From Pseudomonas graminis (GTDB lineage: Bacteria > Pseudomonadota > Gammaproteobacteria > Pseudomonadales > Pseudomonadaceae), in the NCBI RefSeq assembly GCF_001705435.1, contig NZ_MDEN01000052.1:85877-149876 (forward strand): 64,000 bases of DNA. Reading direction: 5' to 3'. Positions within the stretch are counted from its first letter, which is position 1; each line of letters starts with the position of its first letter. Of this stretch, positions 24,041 through 33,024 are shown in pieces. The position numbers and the translations under genes were made by a program. Below the pieces are notes generated by a model. It saw nothing but the letters and a program-made list of their open reading frames with translations. It searched no databases and was not told where the DNA came from.

Positions 24041-26056
24041 CTATTTCCCGCGAATCAGCCCTCGCAGCGCGAACCGATTGGGATGACAGGCTTCGGCCAC
24101 GCTTCGCGGCAGGGGCAAGGGTTCGTTATCCAGCCAGGCGGCGATCAGTTCGCCGGACAGCGGCGCAGTGATAAGGCCGCGTGAACCGTGACCGCTGTTG
24201 ACATACAAACCGTCCAGCCATGGGCATTCGGTATCCGGCGTCTTGCGCGCGTCCTTGCGCAGCACGGCGTACGTCTCAAGGAATGCCGCCCGGTCCGCCA
24301 GTGGCCCGACGATGGGCAGGTAATCCGGGCTGGTGCAGCGAAATGCGGCGCGACCTTGCAGGTCCTCGGCGGGCAAACCATTGGCGTTCAGCCGCTCGGT
24401 CAGGTCCTCGGAGATTTCCCGCAGCAGCTCGAGATTGCCGAGATGTTCGGCCGTACTCGGCGTCAGGTCATCGCTGTTGAAGGCGAAGCTTGCGCCCAGC
24501 GTGTGTTCGTCGCCGCGTGCAGGCGCCACGTAACCCTCGGCGCAGACGACAGTCTTCAAGGCCTGGCTGTCGGGCGTGGCAGCCAGTCGGGTGATTTGCC
24601 CTCGAATACGCTTGAGTGGAAGGTCAGCGCTGGCCGGGAAGCGTTTGATCTCGGCTGCGCCCGCCAACACGACGACTGGAGCAGAAGCCAGCAGACGCTC
24701 GCCATCCCACGCTTGCCACAGCGGCCCGTCCCGCCGCAGCTCGATCGCATCGTTGTGAGTCAGCAGCTTGATGTTGCTTGCGCTGGCCTGATCACGACAC
24801 AACGCCGGTGGGTGCACCCAGCCGCCTTGTGGGTAAAACAAGCCGCCGCTCTTCAACACGATACCGGCCCGCGACTCGGCGTCAGCCCGGTCCAGTACAT
24901 GCAGCAGATCGTCGGGGAACGCCTCAGCCAGTTGCGCCTGACGCGCCTGCTCTTTGTCGTCGAAGGCCAGTTGGAGCACGCCGCAATCGTCCCAGTCGAT
25001 GCCCCGTTGCAGGCGCTCCAGCAAGCGTCGGGTGTGACCGAACCCGCTCAGGATCAGCTGCGACAACGCGGTGCCATGGGCCGACAGTTTCAGGTAAAGC
25101 ACGCCTTGTGGATTGCCCGATGCTTCTTGCGCCAGATCACCATGGCGCTCCAGAAGACTGACGTGCCAACCGCGCGCCGCCAGGCTCGCCGCCGTGGCGC
25201 ACCCGGCCAGCCCTGCGCCAATCACCAATGCTGTGCGAGGGGTGTCTGGTGAACGGGGCAGTAGACGTGGCAGGGAACTGGGCCGGGCAAACCAGGGCTT
25301 GGCGCGCGGAGGCGTTGGCACGTCTTCAGGCCATGCGATGAAGCGGCCTTTGAGTACCTCCCACTTATGCCCGATTCCCGGCACGCGCTTCATTTTGAAA
25401 CCGGCTGCGTTCAGTGCCCGGCGCACCCAGCCGGTGCTGGTAAAAGTGCCGATGGTCGAGCCCGGTGCCGCCAGCCGCGCCAGCTCGGCGAATAGCTCGG
25501 GTGTCCACATTTCCGGGTTTTTCGCGGGCGCGAAACCGTCGAGAAACCAGGCGTCGATCTGTCCGTCGAGTTGCGGCAGCATGTCCAGCGCGTCACCGAT
25601 CAGCAAGGTCAGCGTGACGCGCCCGCCGTCGAACACCAATCGCTGAAAGCCCTGATGCACCGCCACGTACCGGCCCAGCAACTGATCCGCCAGCACCTTG
25701 AGCTCGGGCCACAAATTCAGCGCGCGCTCCAGATCAGCACGGCTCAGCGGGTATTTTTCGACGCTGACGAAATGCAGCCGTGCATCTGCGACTGCGCTGG
25801 CGTTGAACAGCTGCCAGGCGCACAGGAAATTCAGCCCGGTGCCAAAACCGGTCTCACCGATTACCAGCCGACCGCCCGCCGGCAAAGCGGCAAAGCGTTT
25901 GGGCAGCTCGTTCTGGGTCAGGAACACATGGCGGGTTTCATCCAGGCCCGACTGGGTCGAGAAATAGACGTCGGAGAACACCCGCGAATGCGGATTGCCG
26001 TGTTCGTCCCAGTCAATCTGGGCGTTGGCGATCTGGGTGTGGTCAGTGGTGATCAT
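24041..26056 (-). CDS. mnmC: bifunctional tRNA wobble-uridine modification enzyme MnmC
   Basis: A 671-residue fusion that completes 5-methylaminomethyl(-2-thio)uridine at tRNA position 34. The N-terminal SAM methyltransferase (MnmD, about residues 1-240) shows IGETGFGTGLNFL and DAWFLDGFAPAKNPEMW. The C-terminal FAD oxidoreductase (about 260-671) shows the dinucleotide loop VIGAGLAGCATAASLA and ends with YVNSGHGSRGLITAPLSGELIA. Both halves look intact. It is a single gene; the next gene on the right is divergent. Confidence 0.95.
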   Translation of the reverse strand: MITTDHTQIANAQIDWDEHGNPHSRVFSDVYFSTQSGLDETRHVFLTQNELPKRFAALPAGGRLVIGETGFGTGLNFLCAWQLFNASAVADARLHFVSVEKYPLSRADLERALNLWPELKVLADQLLGRYVAVHQGFQRLVFDGGRVTLTLLIGDALDMLPQLDGQIDAWFLDGFAPAKNPEMWTPELFAELARLAAPGSTIGTFTSTGWVRRALNAAGFKMKRVPGIGHKWEVLKGRFIAWPEDVPTPPRAKPWFARPSSLPRLLPRSPDTPRTALVIGAGLAGCATAASLAARGWHVSLLERHGDLAQEASGNPQGVLYLKLSAHGTALSQLILSGFGHTRRLLERLQRGIDWDDCGVLQLAFDDKEQARQAQLAEAFPDDLLHVLDRADAESRAGIVLKSGGLFYPQGGWVHPPALCRDQASASNIKLLTHNDAIELRRDGPLWQAWDGERLLASAPVVVLAGAAEIKRFPASADLPLKRIRGQITRLAATPDSQALKTVVCAEGYVAPARGDEHTLGASFAFNSDDLTPSTAEHLGNLELLREISEDLTERLNANGLPAEDLQGRAAFRCTSPDYLPIVGPLADRAAFLETYAVLRKDARKTPDTECPWLDGLYVNSGHGSRGLITAPLSGELIAAWLDNEPLPLPRSVAEACHPNRFALRGLIRGK

Positions 26057-26192
26057 GTTCGGCTCGGGGCGGGCAAGGTGGCGATGTTACTCCAGCGTCC
26101 GGTAGGCGGTGCACTACATATGTATGCCACTTTGCGGGCGCGTTCCTGTTTATCTATGCGCCTTTGATCACACGCAGAAACAAGGACGTCAC

Positions 26193-29100
26193 ATGAACAC
26201 CGCCAGTCTGGCTCTCACTGCTTCATTCATTCGGAACACGCTGCCGCAATGGTTTATCCAGGCGACGCCGGCGATGCGCGACGCGCTGCGCCGGGACATG
26301 ACCTTCGCGCAAGCCGCCCGCGAACACCTCAATCAGGTTCTCTTGCGCATTCAGGACCTGCCGTCGTTTGCGCGGCCGTTGCTGACTCAGGCCCTCGACA
26401 CCGAATTCGGTCCGGGTCTGGATGTCGACCGTGACCACTTCTTTCACGCCAGATTCCAGCGTGACTGGCTGACAGGTCGCGCTTCGCCTCAGGGTTCCAG
26501 CACGCGTCCGCTGCTGGCCGCTGCGCTGCAGAATTTCGAGGAGGTCGAAGCGACGGACGCTGATCGCGAAAGCACCTCGGCTATCATTGGCGGCGCGTCG
26601 GATGCGCCGGCGGGGACGGAAAACGTTCATCCATTGGGTGTCAGCCCCGGTCGCTTCATCGAGCTGTGCCGCCGGCTTGATCTGGGCGGCCAGTATCAGC
26701 GGCACCTGCACCATGTACTGCACCCCGTCGCGAGGCCGGACGTGCCAGATAGCCTGGACAGCGATGACATCAAGGCGCGCATGATCGAGCACGCCCGTCT
26801 GGCCTTGCGGGTCGATTCCCACATCGCACGCCTCAAGGGCGCCATTGATGAGGCCCAGTACCAGATGCTGCTTCAAGTCAATGCCTACGGGCCTGCGGAT
26901 CAGGTGTCTAGCCTGCAACTGCTGGGCTGCCGGTTGCGCGACGCGTTGGTGTTCAAAGCCGCCGGTCAGACGCGTTGCGTGGTTTACCTGCCAGGCGAGC
27001 CTGATGGTGCGATTCAGTCCCATGCATCCCTGGAAGATTTCACACAGGCACTGAGGACCAAACTGCGTTCCGAGGTGTATCAGCGCTACTTTGATCGCTT
27101 TATTCCCCAGCGCAGCAAGTCGGCTTTCTTCAAGCGTCTGCACGAACGACTGGCGCCCCATGTCCTGCACAGCGTCGCCCGTGGCAAAGGTTTTCACCGA
27201 CAGCTGATCAGCGTTTCCGAGGTGGATCAGACGGCTTTTCTCGATCTGGAAGCCATCGAGGTGGGCGGCGCATTGGGTGATGTTTTCTACCTGTATCAGA
27301 TGCTGCGACTCAAGGACGACGCTCGCGTACTCGCGGTCCCTACCGATGACGAGGACCAGAAAACCCGGGAGCAACGTCTCGCTGAATGGCTGGACTACGG
27401 CATGGACGCGCTGAATGTTGCCGCGCTGTTCGTTCCCGGTCTGGGTGAAGTCATGATGGTGGTCGCGGGCGCGCAGTTGCTCGACGAGACCTTCGAAGGC
27501 ATTGAAGCGTGGCGCCATGGCGATATGGATGAGGCGTTGGATCACTTGGGGAGTGTCGCGCAAAACCTGGCATTCATAGGCGCGCTGGGTGCCGCGGGCG
27601 CGGCGACGGGCGCAATGGCCGCAGAATCCGCTGGGTCGCAGCCTCCGTCGTTCATCAAACGCAGTCTTCCGGCCCGGGACGCTGCAGGTCGTCTGCGCCT
27701 GACTGACGTAGGCACGGCCCTGCGCCGTCTGCACCCCGAACTCGCAGACATCGACGAACCATCCGTCAGCCGGATAATGGCAGTGAGCGGCGTCGACGAA
27801 GAGTGTCTGGCCGCATTGCACATCAGTCAGCAACCCGCGCCCGCAGCGCTGATCGACACTGCCAAGCGGTTTCGGCTCAGTCAGCAGGCGGCCGACTCTG
27901 CCCAGGCCCTGGACGCGGCATACCTCGCCAGCGAGCAGTCGAACGACCCGCTGATTGCACTGCTGAGACGCGATTTCCCGTCGCTCACCCTGGCTTCCAG
28001 CCAGGCTCTGATCGCTGAGGCCGGTGCCGAGCAGCGGCTGGCCATGCTGGAGGCTCGGCGCATCCCGCTGGAAATGGCCGGAAAGGTACGCGGGCATTTG
28101 CGTCAGACCCGCATGAGCCGCGCGCTGGAAGGCTTTTTCCTGACCCCCAGCACCGCCAATGACGATCTTCAGCGCCTGACGTTGCGCAGCCTCGCGACGT
28201 TCCCGGGATGGCCCGCCGACGTGCGCATTGAGATACGAAGCGGCGACGCTACCGGCGCGTTACTTGACAGCATCGGCGCCGAGAATGCCACCCGGCAACG
28301 TGTGTTGATCAAGGGCGAAAAAGGCTTTCAGGTAGAGGCCGCTGAGGCATCGGGGGGAAAAGGCAGTCTGTTTTCCGCGCTGTTGCGCGCGCTGCCCGAG
28401 AGCAGTCGCCAGGCGATGGGGCTCAACGACCCGCAGACCGGCGTGCGCGCTTTCAAGCGCCGTGTCTTCAACTGGGTTCGGTCGCAACCGAAATGGGCGG
28501 CCGAGCAGTTGGGGCAATGGACGTTACCCACCGAGTTCAGGCCGCCGCAGCGTTTACTGGACGGGCGCATCGGTTATCCACTCAGCGGACGCGGGTTGCC
28601 TGTGGCCGAAGGTGCGATTCAACAGCAATTGCTCCAGGCAATGACGCACCTCTATCCGGAGAGTGTCGAGCTGGCGGATCAGCTGCGGGCCATGGCCCGG
28701 CGCGGGCGATCACTGGAGCAATTGCTGGCCGCGACGCACGCCCGTGCGGCCGCCTATGACCCGCTGCACATGAGCCTGATCGCCTGGGCGGAGGCCGACG
28801 ATATCAGCGTGCTGCTCAATGACGGTGAACGGCTGGCGCGGCGCCGGGTGGCCAACGTGCTGGGTCGGGCGTGGCGTTACAGCCATGGGGATGCTCCCCG
28901 GGGGTCGCGCTGGCTGACGCTGGAGCACCTGGTCATTCCGGAATTGCCGCCGTTGCATAGTTTCTATTCCGACATCACGCAGATCGAGCTCAATAACGTT
29001 CAGTTTGATACTTCCGGGGCAAATGCGTTTCTGGCCAACTTTCCGAACGTCACTCACCTGAACGTGCGCGGCAGTTTGGCCGCGCTGCCGGACGGATTGT

Positions 29101-30491
29101 CTCAGCTGCAATCCCTGCAGCACCTGTCGCTGGAAAATTTGTCGTGGACGCTGGACCAGCCCGCCATGAACACGTTGATGGATATACCTGCGCTGGACTC
29201 GCTGAGCCTGGCTGGCAGCCGTCTGGGCGACTTCACCGACACCAGCCGCCTGCGCCTCTCGACCCTGTGGATCAACAACACGGGCCTCACTCAATGGCCG
29301 GAATGGACCCATACGCTGGGGCTGGGCGAGCTGGACATCAGTGACAACCACATTACCGAGGTCGCCGCCGAAGTCATCGAGAACCCGCAGGACCATGGCC
29401 GTCATACAGTGATCTACGCCTACAACAACCCGTTCACCCACCAGTCGCTCGAGGATTACTGGCGCAACGACACCGGCTACGGTCATCGCTACCAGCTCGA
29501 CTACGATTTTCCCGAAGACATTCGCGAGATCCACGTCGAAGGCGCGCCGATGGACACAGAGTCCGAGGTATCGGATGACGAAGGCGAGTCTCATGGCCAC
29601 CGCGCCGGTGCAAGCGCCGGTGCTGCCAGACCCTCCGCTCAGGTGTGGTTGCGCCCGGGTGAGGATGTGCTGAATCAGCGGTTGCTGGCGGCGTGGACTC
29701 AGGTTGAACACGCCGCCGACGCGCCTCATCTGCTGGTGCTGTTGCAGCGGCTGAGAGAAACCCCGGATTTCCGCCAGTTCCACGCCGAGCTTGCCAGTGA
29801 GGTGCTCACCGTTCTGGAAACGGCCGCGCAGGATGCGGTGTTGCGCGGGCAGATCGAGGTCATGGCCAACGACCGTCTGTTTGGCGCCAACCAGACCTGT
29901 CAGGACGGGGCACGGCTGATCTTCAGTGATATTCAAGTGGCGGTATACAGCCATGGATCGCTGCGGGATGTCGCAGAAAGTCAGCGCACGGACGCGTTGC
30001 TGGGGGTGATTCGTCAGCTCTTTCGCCTCAACGAAGTGCAGGCGATCGCGGATGCGGAGATTGCCCGGCGCGAAAGTCTGGGGATGGCGCTGGATCATGC
30101 CGAGGTGCGACTGGCGTACCGGGTCGGACTGGCGGACGACCTCGGGCTGCCCGGTCAGCCTTACCGGATGGTCTGGGCGCGCCTGGCAGCGGTTGACCGT
30201 GGTGCGTTGCTGGAGGCTCGGGGTCGTGTGCTGGAAGCAGAGCGTGGCCCGGCTTTTCTGCAGTTTGCCGTCGACAATCAACAGTGGAACGCGCGACTGC
30301 GATCCGGCCACGAGTCAGCCCTCGCGTCGGCCACCGCGTCAGTGCGCGCGCGCATGGCAGCGCTGGAAGAACATCCGCCAGCTGATCCCGACGAGTACCA
30401 CCGACAAGGTCTGGCACTCATCGCCGAGCGCGATGGGGCTGAAGCACTGATGCTCAGGCAGTTGACGGATCTGTACCGCGCGGGCTGGTAA
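26193..30491 (+). CDS. large LRR protein with C-terminal NEL-type E3 ubiquitin ligase domain (toxin/effector-like)
   Basis: A 1432-residue protein. Residues about 1-400 are a helical region like that of large pseudomonad dermonecrotic-toxin-like proteins. Two hydrophobic segments follow (about 406-430, VAALFVPGLGEVMMVVAGAQ; about 459-482, rich in Ala/Gly). Degenerate leucine-rich repeats cover about 910-1060, then an acidic linker (SEVSDDEGES) and a C-terminal NEL domain (about 1150-1432). The NEL catalytic motif CxD is visible as Cys1236-Gln-Asp1238 in NQTCQDGARLIFSD, as in the IpaH/SspH ligases. ATG 26193 has AAGGA 6 bases upstream; the 28-codon longer frame lacks one. No secretion gene or chaperone is adjacent. 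It probably modifies host proteins, but the export route is unknown. Confidence 0.85.
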   Translation: MNTASLALTASFIRNTLPQWFIQATPAMRDALRRDMTFAQAAREHLNQVLLRIQDLPSFARPLLTQALDTEFGPGLDVDRDHFFHARFQRDWLTGRASPQGSSTRPLLAAALQNFEEVEATDADRESTSAIIGGASDAPAGTENVHPLGVSPGRFIELCRRLDLGGQYQRHLHHVLHPVARPDVPDSLDSDDIKARMIEHARLALRVDSHIARLKGAIDEAQYQMLLQVNAYGPADQVSSLQLLGCRLRDALVFKAAGQTRCVVYLPGEPDGAIQSHASLEDFTQALRTKLRSEVYQRYFDRFIPQRSKSAFFKRLHERLAPHVLHSVARGKGFHRQLISVSEVDQTAFLDLEAIEVGGALGDVFYLYQMLRLKDDARVLAVPTDDEDQKTREQRLAEWLDYGMDALNVAALFVPGLGEVMMVVAGAQLLDETFEGIEAWRHGDMDEALDHLGSVAQNLAFIGALGAAGAATGAMAAESAGSQPPSFIKRSLPARDAAGRLRLTDVGTALRRLHPELADIDEPSVSRIMAVSGVDEECLAALHISQQPAPAALIDTAKRFRLSQQAADSAQALDAAYLASEQSNDPLIALLRRDFPSLTLASSQALIAEAGAEQRLAMLEARRIPLEMAGKVRGHLRQTRMSRALEGFFLTPSTANDDLQRLTLRSLATFPGWPADVRIEIRSGDATGALLDSIGAENATRQRVLIKGEKGFQVEAAEASGGKGSLFSALLRALPESSRQAMGLNDPQTGVRAFKRRVFNWVRSQPKWAAEQLGQWTLPTEFRPPQRLLDGRIGYPLSGRGLPVAEGAIQQQLLQAMTHLYPESVELADQLRAMARRGRSLEQLLAATHARAAAYDPLHMSLIAWAEADDISVLLNDGERLARRRVANVLGRAWRYSHGDAPRGSRWLTLEHLVIPELPPLHSFYSDITQIELNNVQFDTSGANAFLANFPNVTHLNVRGSLAALPDGLSQLQSLQHLSLENLSWTLDQPAMNTLMDIPALDSLSLAGSRLGDFTDTSRLRLSTLWINNTGLTQWPEWTHTLGLGELDISDNHITEVAAEVIENPQDHGRHTVIYAYNNPFTHQSLEDYWRNDTGYGHRYQLDYDFPEDIREIHVEGAPMDTESEVSDDEGESHGHRAGASAGAARPSAQVWLRPGEDVLNQRLLAAWTQVEHAADAPHLLVLLQRLRETPDFRQFHAELASEVLTVLETAAQDAVLRGQIEVMANDRLFGANQTCQDGARLIFSDIQVAVYSHGSLRDVAESQRTDALLGVIRQLFRLNEVQAIADAEIARRESLGMALDHAEVRLAYRVGLADDLGLPGQPYRMVWARLAAVDRGALLEARGRVLEAERGPAFLQFAVDNQQWNARLRSGHESALASATASVRARMAALEEHPPADPDEYHRQGLALIAERDGAEALMLRQLTDLYRAGW

Positions 30492-30648
30492 TTGGCTGAA
30501 CGAGGTGGCGCCGCCGCGGTGCCGCCTCGCTTCTCCTGCAACCGAATGTTTCCCGCTGCAGTGATCCATCGCAGCGGTTGGCGGTCATAACCTGCATCGG
30601 CGCTGCCTGCCGCCTGCTAGTCTTGACCGATCCTGAAGGGAGCCTTGA

Positions 30649-32151
30649 ATGTTCGAATCCGCTGAAATCGGCCACACCATCGACGACGAAACCTACGACG
30701 CTGAAGTCCCGGCCCTGCGCGAAGCGCTGCTGGAGGCTCAGTACGAACTGCATGAGCAAGGCAAGCGCCAGATCATCGTATTGATCAATGGCATCGAAGG
30801 CGCCGGCAAGGGCGAGACCGTCAAGTTGCTCAACGACTGGATGGACCCGCGCTACATCGAAGTGCGCACCTTCGATCAACAAACTGATGAAGAACTGGCC
30901 CATCCACCGGTCTGGCGCTACTGGCGCCAGTTGCCGCCGAAGGGCCGGATCGGCGTGTTTTTCGGGAACTGGTACAGCCAGATGATCCAGGGCCGGGTGC
31001 ACAAGCAGTTCAAGGACCCGGTGTTGGATCAGGCCATCAACGGCGCCGAGCGACTGGAAAAGATGCTGGTCGACGAAGGCGCTGTGATTTTCAAATTCTG
31101 GTTTCATCTGTCCAAGCGGCAGATGAAGCTGCGCCTTAAAACCCTCAAGGATGACCCGCTGCACAGTTGGCGCATCAGCCCGCTGGACTGGCAGCAATCG
31201 AAGACTTACGACCGCTTTGTGCGTTTTGGCGAGCGCGTGCTGCGCCGAACCAGTCGCGACTATGCGCCTTGGCACGTCATCGAAGGCGTCGACCCGAACT
31301 ACCGCAGCTTGACCGTCGGCCGGTTGCTGCTCGAAGGTTTGCAAAACGCCCTGAAGACGCCTGAAGGGGCAACCCATCTTGTCGGACTCGGCCCTTTGCC
31401 CAACAACAGCAATGAGCTGAGCCTGCTCGACAACCTCGACATGACTCTGGCGCTGGAAAAAGACGATTACGACGAGCAACTGATCACCGAGCAGGCGCGG
31501 CTTTCGGGGCTCATGCGCGACAAACGCATGCGCCGTCACTCATTGGTGGCGGTGTTCGAGGGCAACGATGCAGCGGGCAAGGGCGGTGCTATCAAACGTG
31601 TCGCCGGCGCGCTCGATCCAAGGCAGTACCACATCGTGCCGATCGCCGCGCCCAGTCAGGATGAACTGGCTCAGCCTTATCTGTGGCGGTTCTGGCGCCA
31701 GATTCCGGCGCGGGGAAAATTCACCGTGTTCGATCGATCATGGTACGGACGGGTGCTGGTCGAGCGGGTCGAAGGCTTCTGCTCCGAGGCTGACTGGTTA
31801 AGGGCCTACAGCGAGATCAACGACTTCGAAGAGCAGCTCACCGACTTCGGGGTTGTGGTGGTGAAGTTCTGGCTGGCGATCGACGACAAAACCCAACTGG
31901 AGCGTTTTCAGGCGAGGGAGAAGGTGCCGTTCAAACGCCACAAAATCACCGAGGATGACTGGCGTAACCGCAGCAAGTGGCCGCTGTATCGCGAGGCAGT
32001 GAGTGACATGGTGGATCGCACCAGCACTGAAATCGCGCCGTGGACGCTGGTCGAGGCCAACGACAAACGCTGGGCGCGGGTCAAGGTACTGCGCACGATC
32101 AACGAAGCGATCGAGGCGGCATTCAAGAAGAGTGACAAGAAACACAAGTAG
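30649..32151 (+). CDS. pap: polyphosphate:AMP phosphotransferase (double PPK2 domain)
   Basis: A 500-residue protein with two PPK2 kinase modules. Each has a Walker A-like loop (GIEGAGKGE near residue 48, GNDAAGKGG near 305) and the PPK2 motifs RYWRQLPPKGRIGVFFGNWY and RFWRQIPARGKFTVFDRSWYGR. In pseudomonads this two-domain form phosphorylates AMP to ADP with polyphosphate. The second module has the usual DRSWYGR, while the first has GNWYSQM; in the family the C-terminal module is the main catalytic half. It stands alone between unrelated genes. Confidence 0.93.
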   Translation: MFESAEIGHTIDDETYDAEVPALREALLEAQYELHEQGKRQIIVLINGIEGAGKGETVKLLNDWMDPRYIEVRTFDQQTDEELAHPPVWRYWRQLPPKGRIGVFFGNWYSQMIQGRVHKQFKDPVLDQAINGAERLEKMLVDEGAVIFKFWFHLSKRQMKLRLKTLKDDPLHSWRISPLDWQQSKTYDRFVRFGERVLRRTSRDYAPWHVIEGVDPNYRSLTVGRLLLEGLQNALKTPEGATHLVGLGPLPNNSNELSLLDNLDMTLALEKDDYDEQLITEQARLSGLMRDKRMRRHSLVAVFEGNDAAGKGGAIKRVAGALDPRQYHIVPIAAPSQDELAQPYLWRFWRQIPARGKFTVFDRSWYGRVLVERVEGFCSEADWLRAYSEINDFEEQLTDFGVVVVKFWLAIDDKTQLERFQAREKVPFKRHKITEDDWRNRSKWPLYREAVSDMVDRTSTEIAPWTLVEANDKRWARVKVLRTINEAIEAAFKKSDKKHK

Positions 32152-32226
32152 CGGGGAAGGGGGCGTACGAGCCGGCGTCGGCTCGTACGTTTCTCCTGCG
32201 CTAACGCCGAGACTTGATGGTCGGGC

Positions 32227-32814
32227 TTAGTGATGGCGCGGCTTGAGGATAGCCGGCTTTTCATCCGGGGCTTGCAGCAGCAGGTACAGCGCGGTCAGCG
32301 CTTCCGGGATCTGCACGATCATGTCGTCCATCAGGTTGGCGTCAGCGGCGATGTCGGCGAACTCTGGCTGTTCATCGAACAGACCGGAACCGACCATGAT
32401 CGGCAGCAGCATCTCGCTGACTTCCTCTTCGTCGTTCTCGAACCAGGCCGACTCGCGCAGGAACACGCCTTCCATAAAACCGATGCACCAGCCACGCAGC
32501 TCGGAGTCATCGGGGTCATCGCCCAGGTCCAGATCGCACGGCAATTCGAACTCCTCGTCCGATGCCAGCTGGCGAGCGATGTGCGCCTTGAGCTGGATCA
32601 GGGTGGATTCGATTTCCTCGTGTTGCGACTCGTCGGCGTAGTGCGGAGGCTCGGCGAACAGTGCGTCGATCCACTCGCGATCAGGAACGGTTTCGGCGCA
32701 AATGGACAGCGCGGTGAGATAGCCGTGGGCGGCTACGTAGTCCAGCGCTTCGTCATGCAGCTCATCGGCATCGAGGAAGGCTTGCAGGCGGTGTAATTGC
32801 TCAGCGAAGGACAT
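32227..32814 (-). CDS. YecA/UPF0149 family protein
   Basis: A 195-residue acidic protein of the UPF0149 (YecA/YgfB) family with the recognisable segments EALDYVAAHGYLTALSICAE, RGWCIGFMEGVFLRE and LLPIMVGSGLFDE. It lacks the C-terminal SEC-C zinc motif found in some members. ATG 32814 gives the family N-terminus MSFAEQL; the frame continues upstream only through the recQ promoter. The function is unknown. It is divergent from recQ with about 210 bp between them. Confidence 0.85.
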   Translation of the reverse strand: MSFAEQLHRLQAFLDADELHDEALDYVAAHGYLTALSICAETVPDREWIDALFAEPPHYADESQHEEIESTLIQLKAHIARQLASDEEFELPCDLDLGDDPDDSELRGWCIGFMEGVFLRESAWFENDEEEVSEMLLPIMVGSGLFDEQPEFADIAADANLMDDMIVQIPEALTALYLLLQAPDEKPAILKPRHH

Positions 32815-33024
32815 TGACAGACTACCTTGGGAATAAACGATGCTGAATTCTAGGCCCTGAGGGCGCCCGGCGCCAGCGGCGAGGCCACTGGAATCGGTAT
32901 TCCGGTAAATTTCGACCGCCGGTGTCACCGCGGTCCAATCTGTCGGAGCGCTCCGGTATACTGCCGCGCTTTGCGATTTCCACAGCGATTCTCGACCGCT
33001 GTTGCGGCACCATCCGGGGTATTT

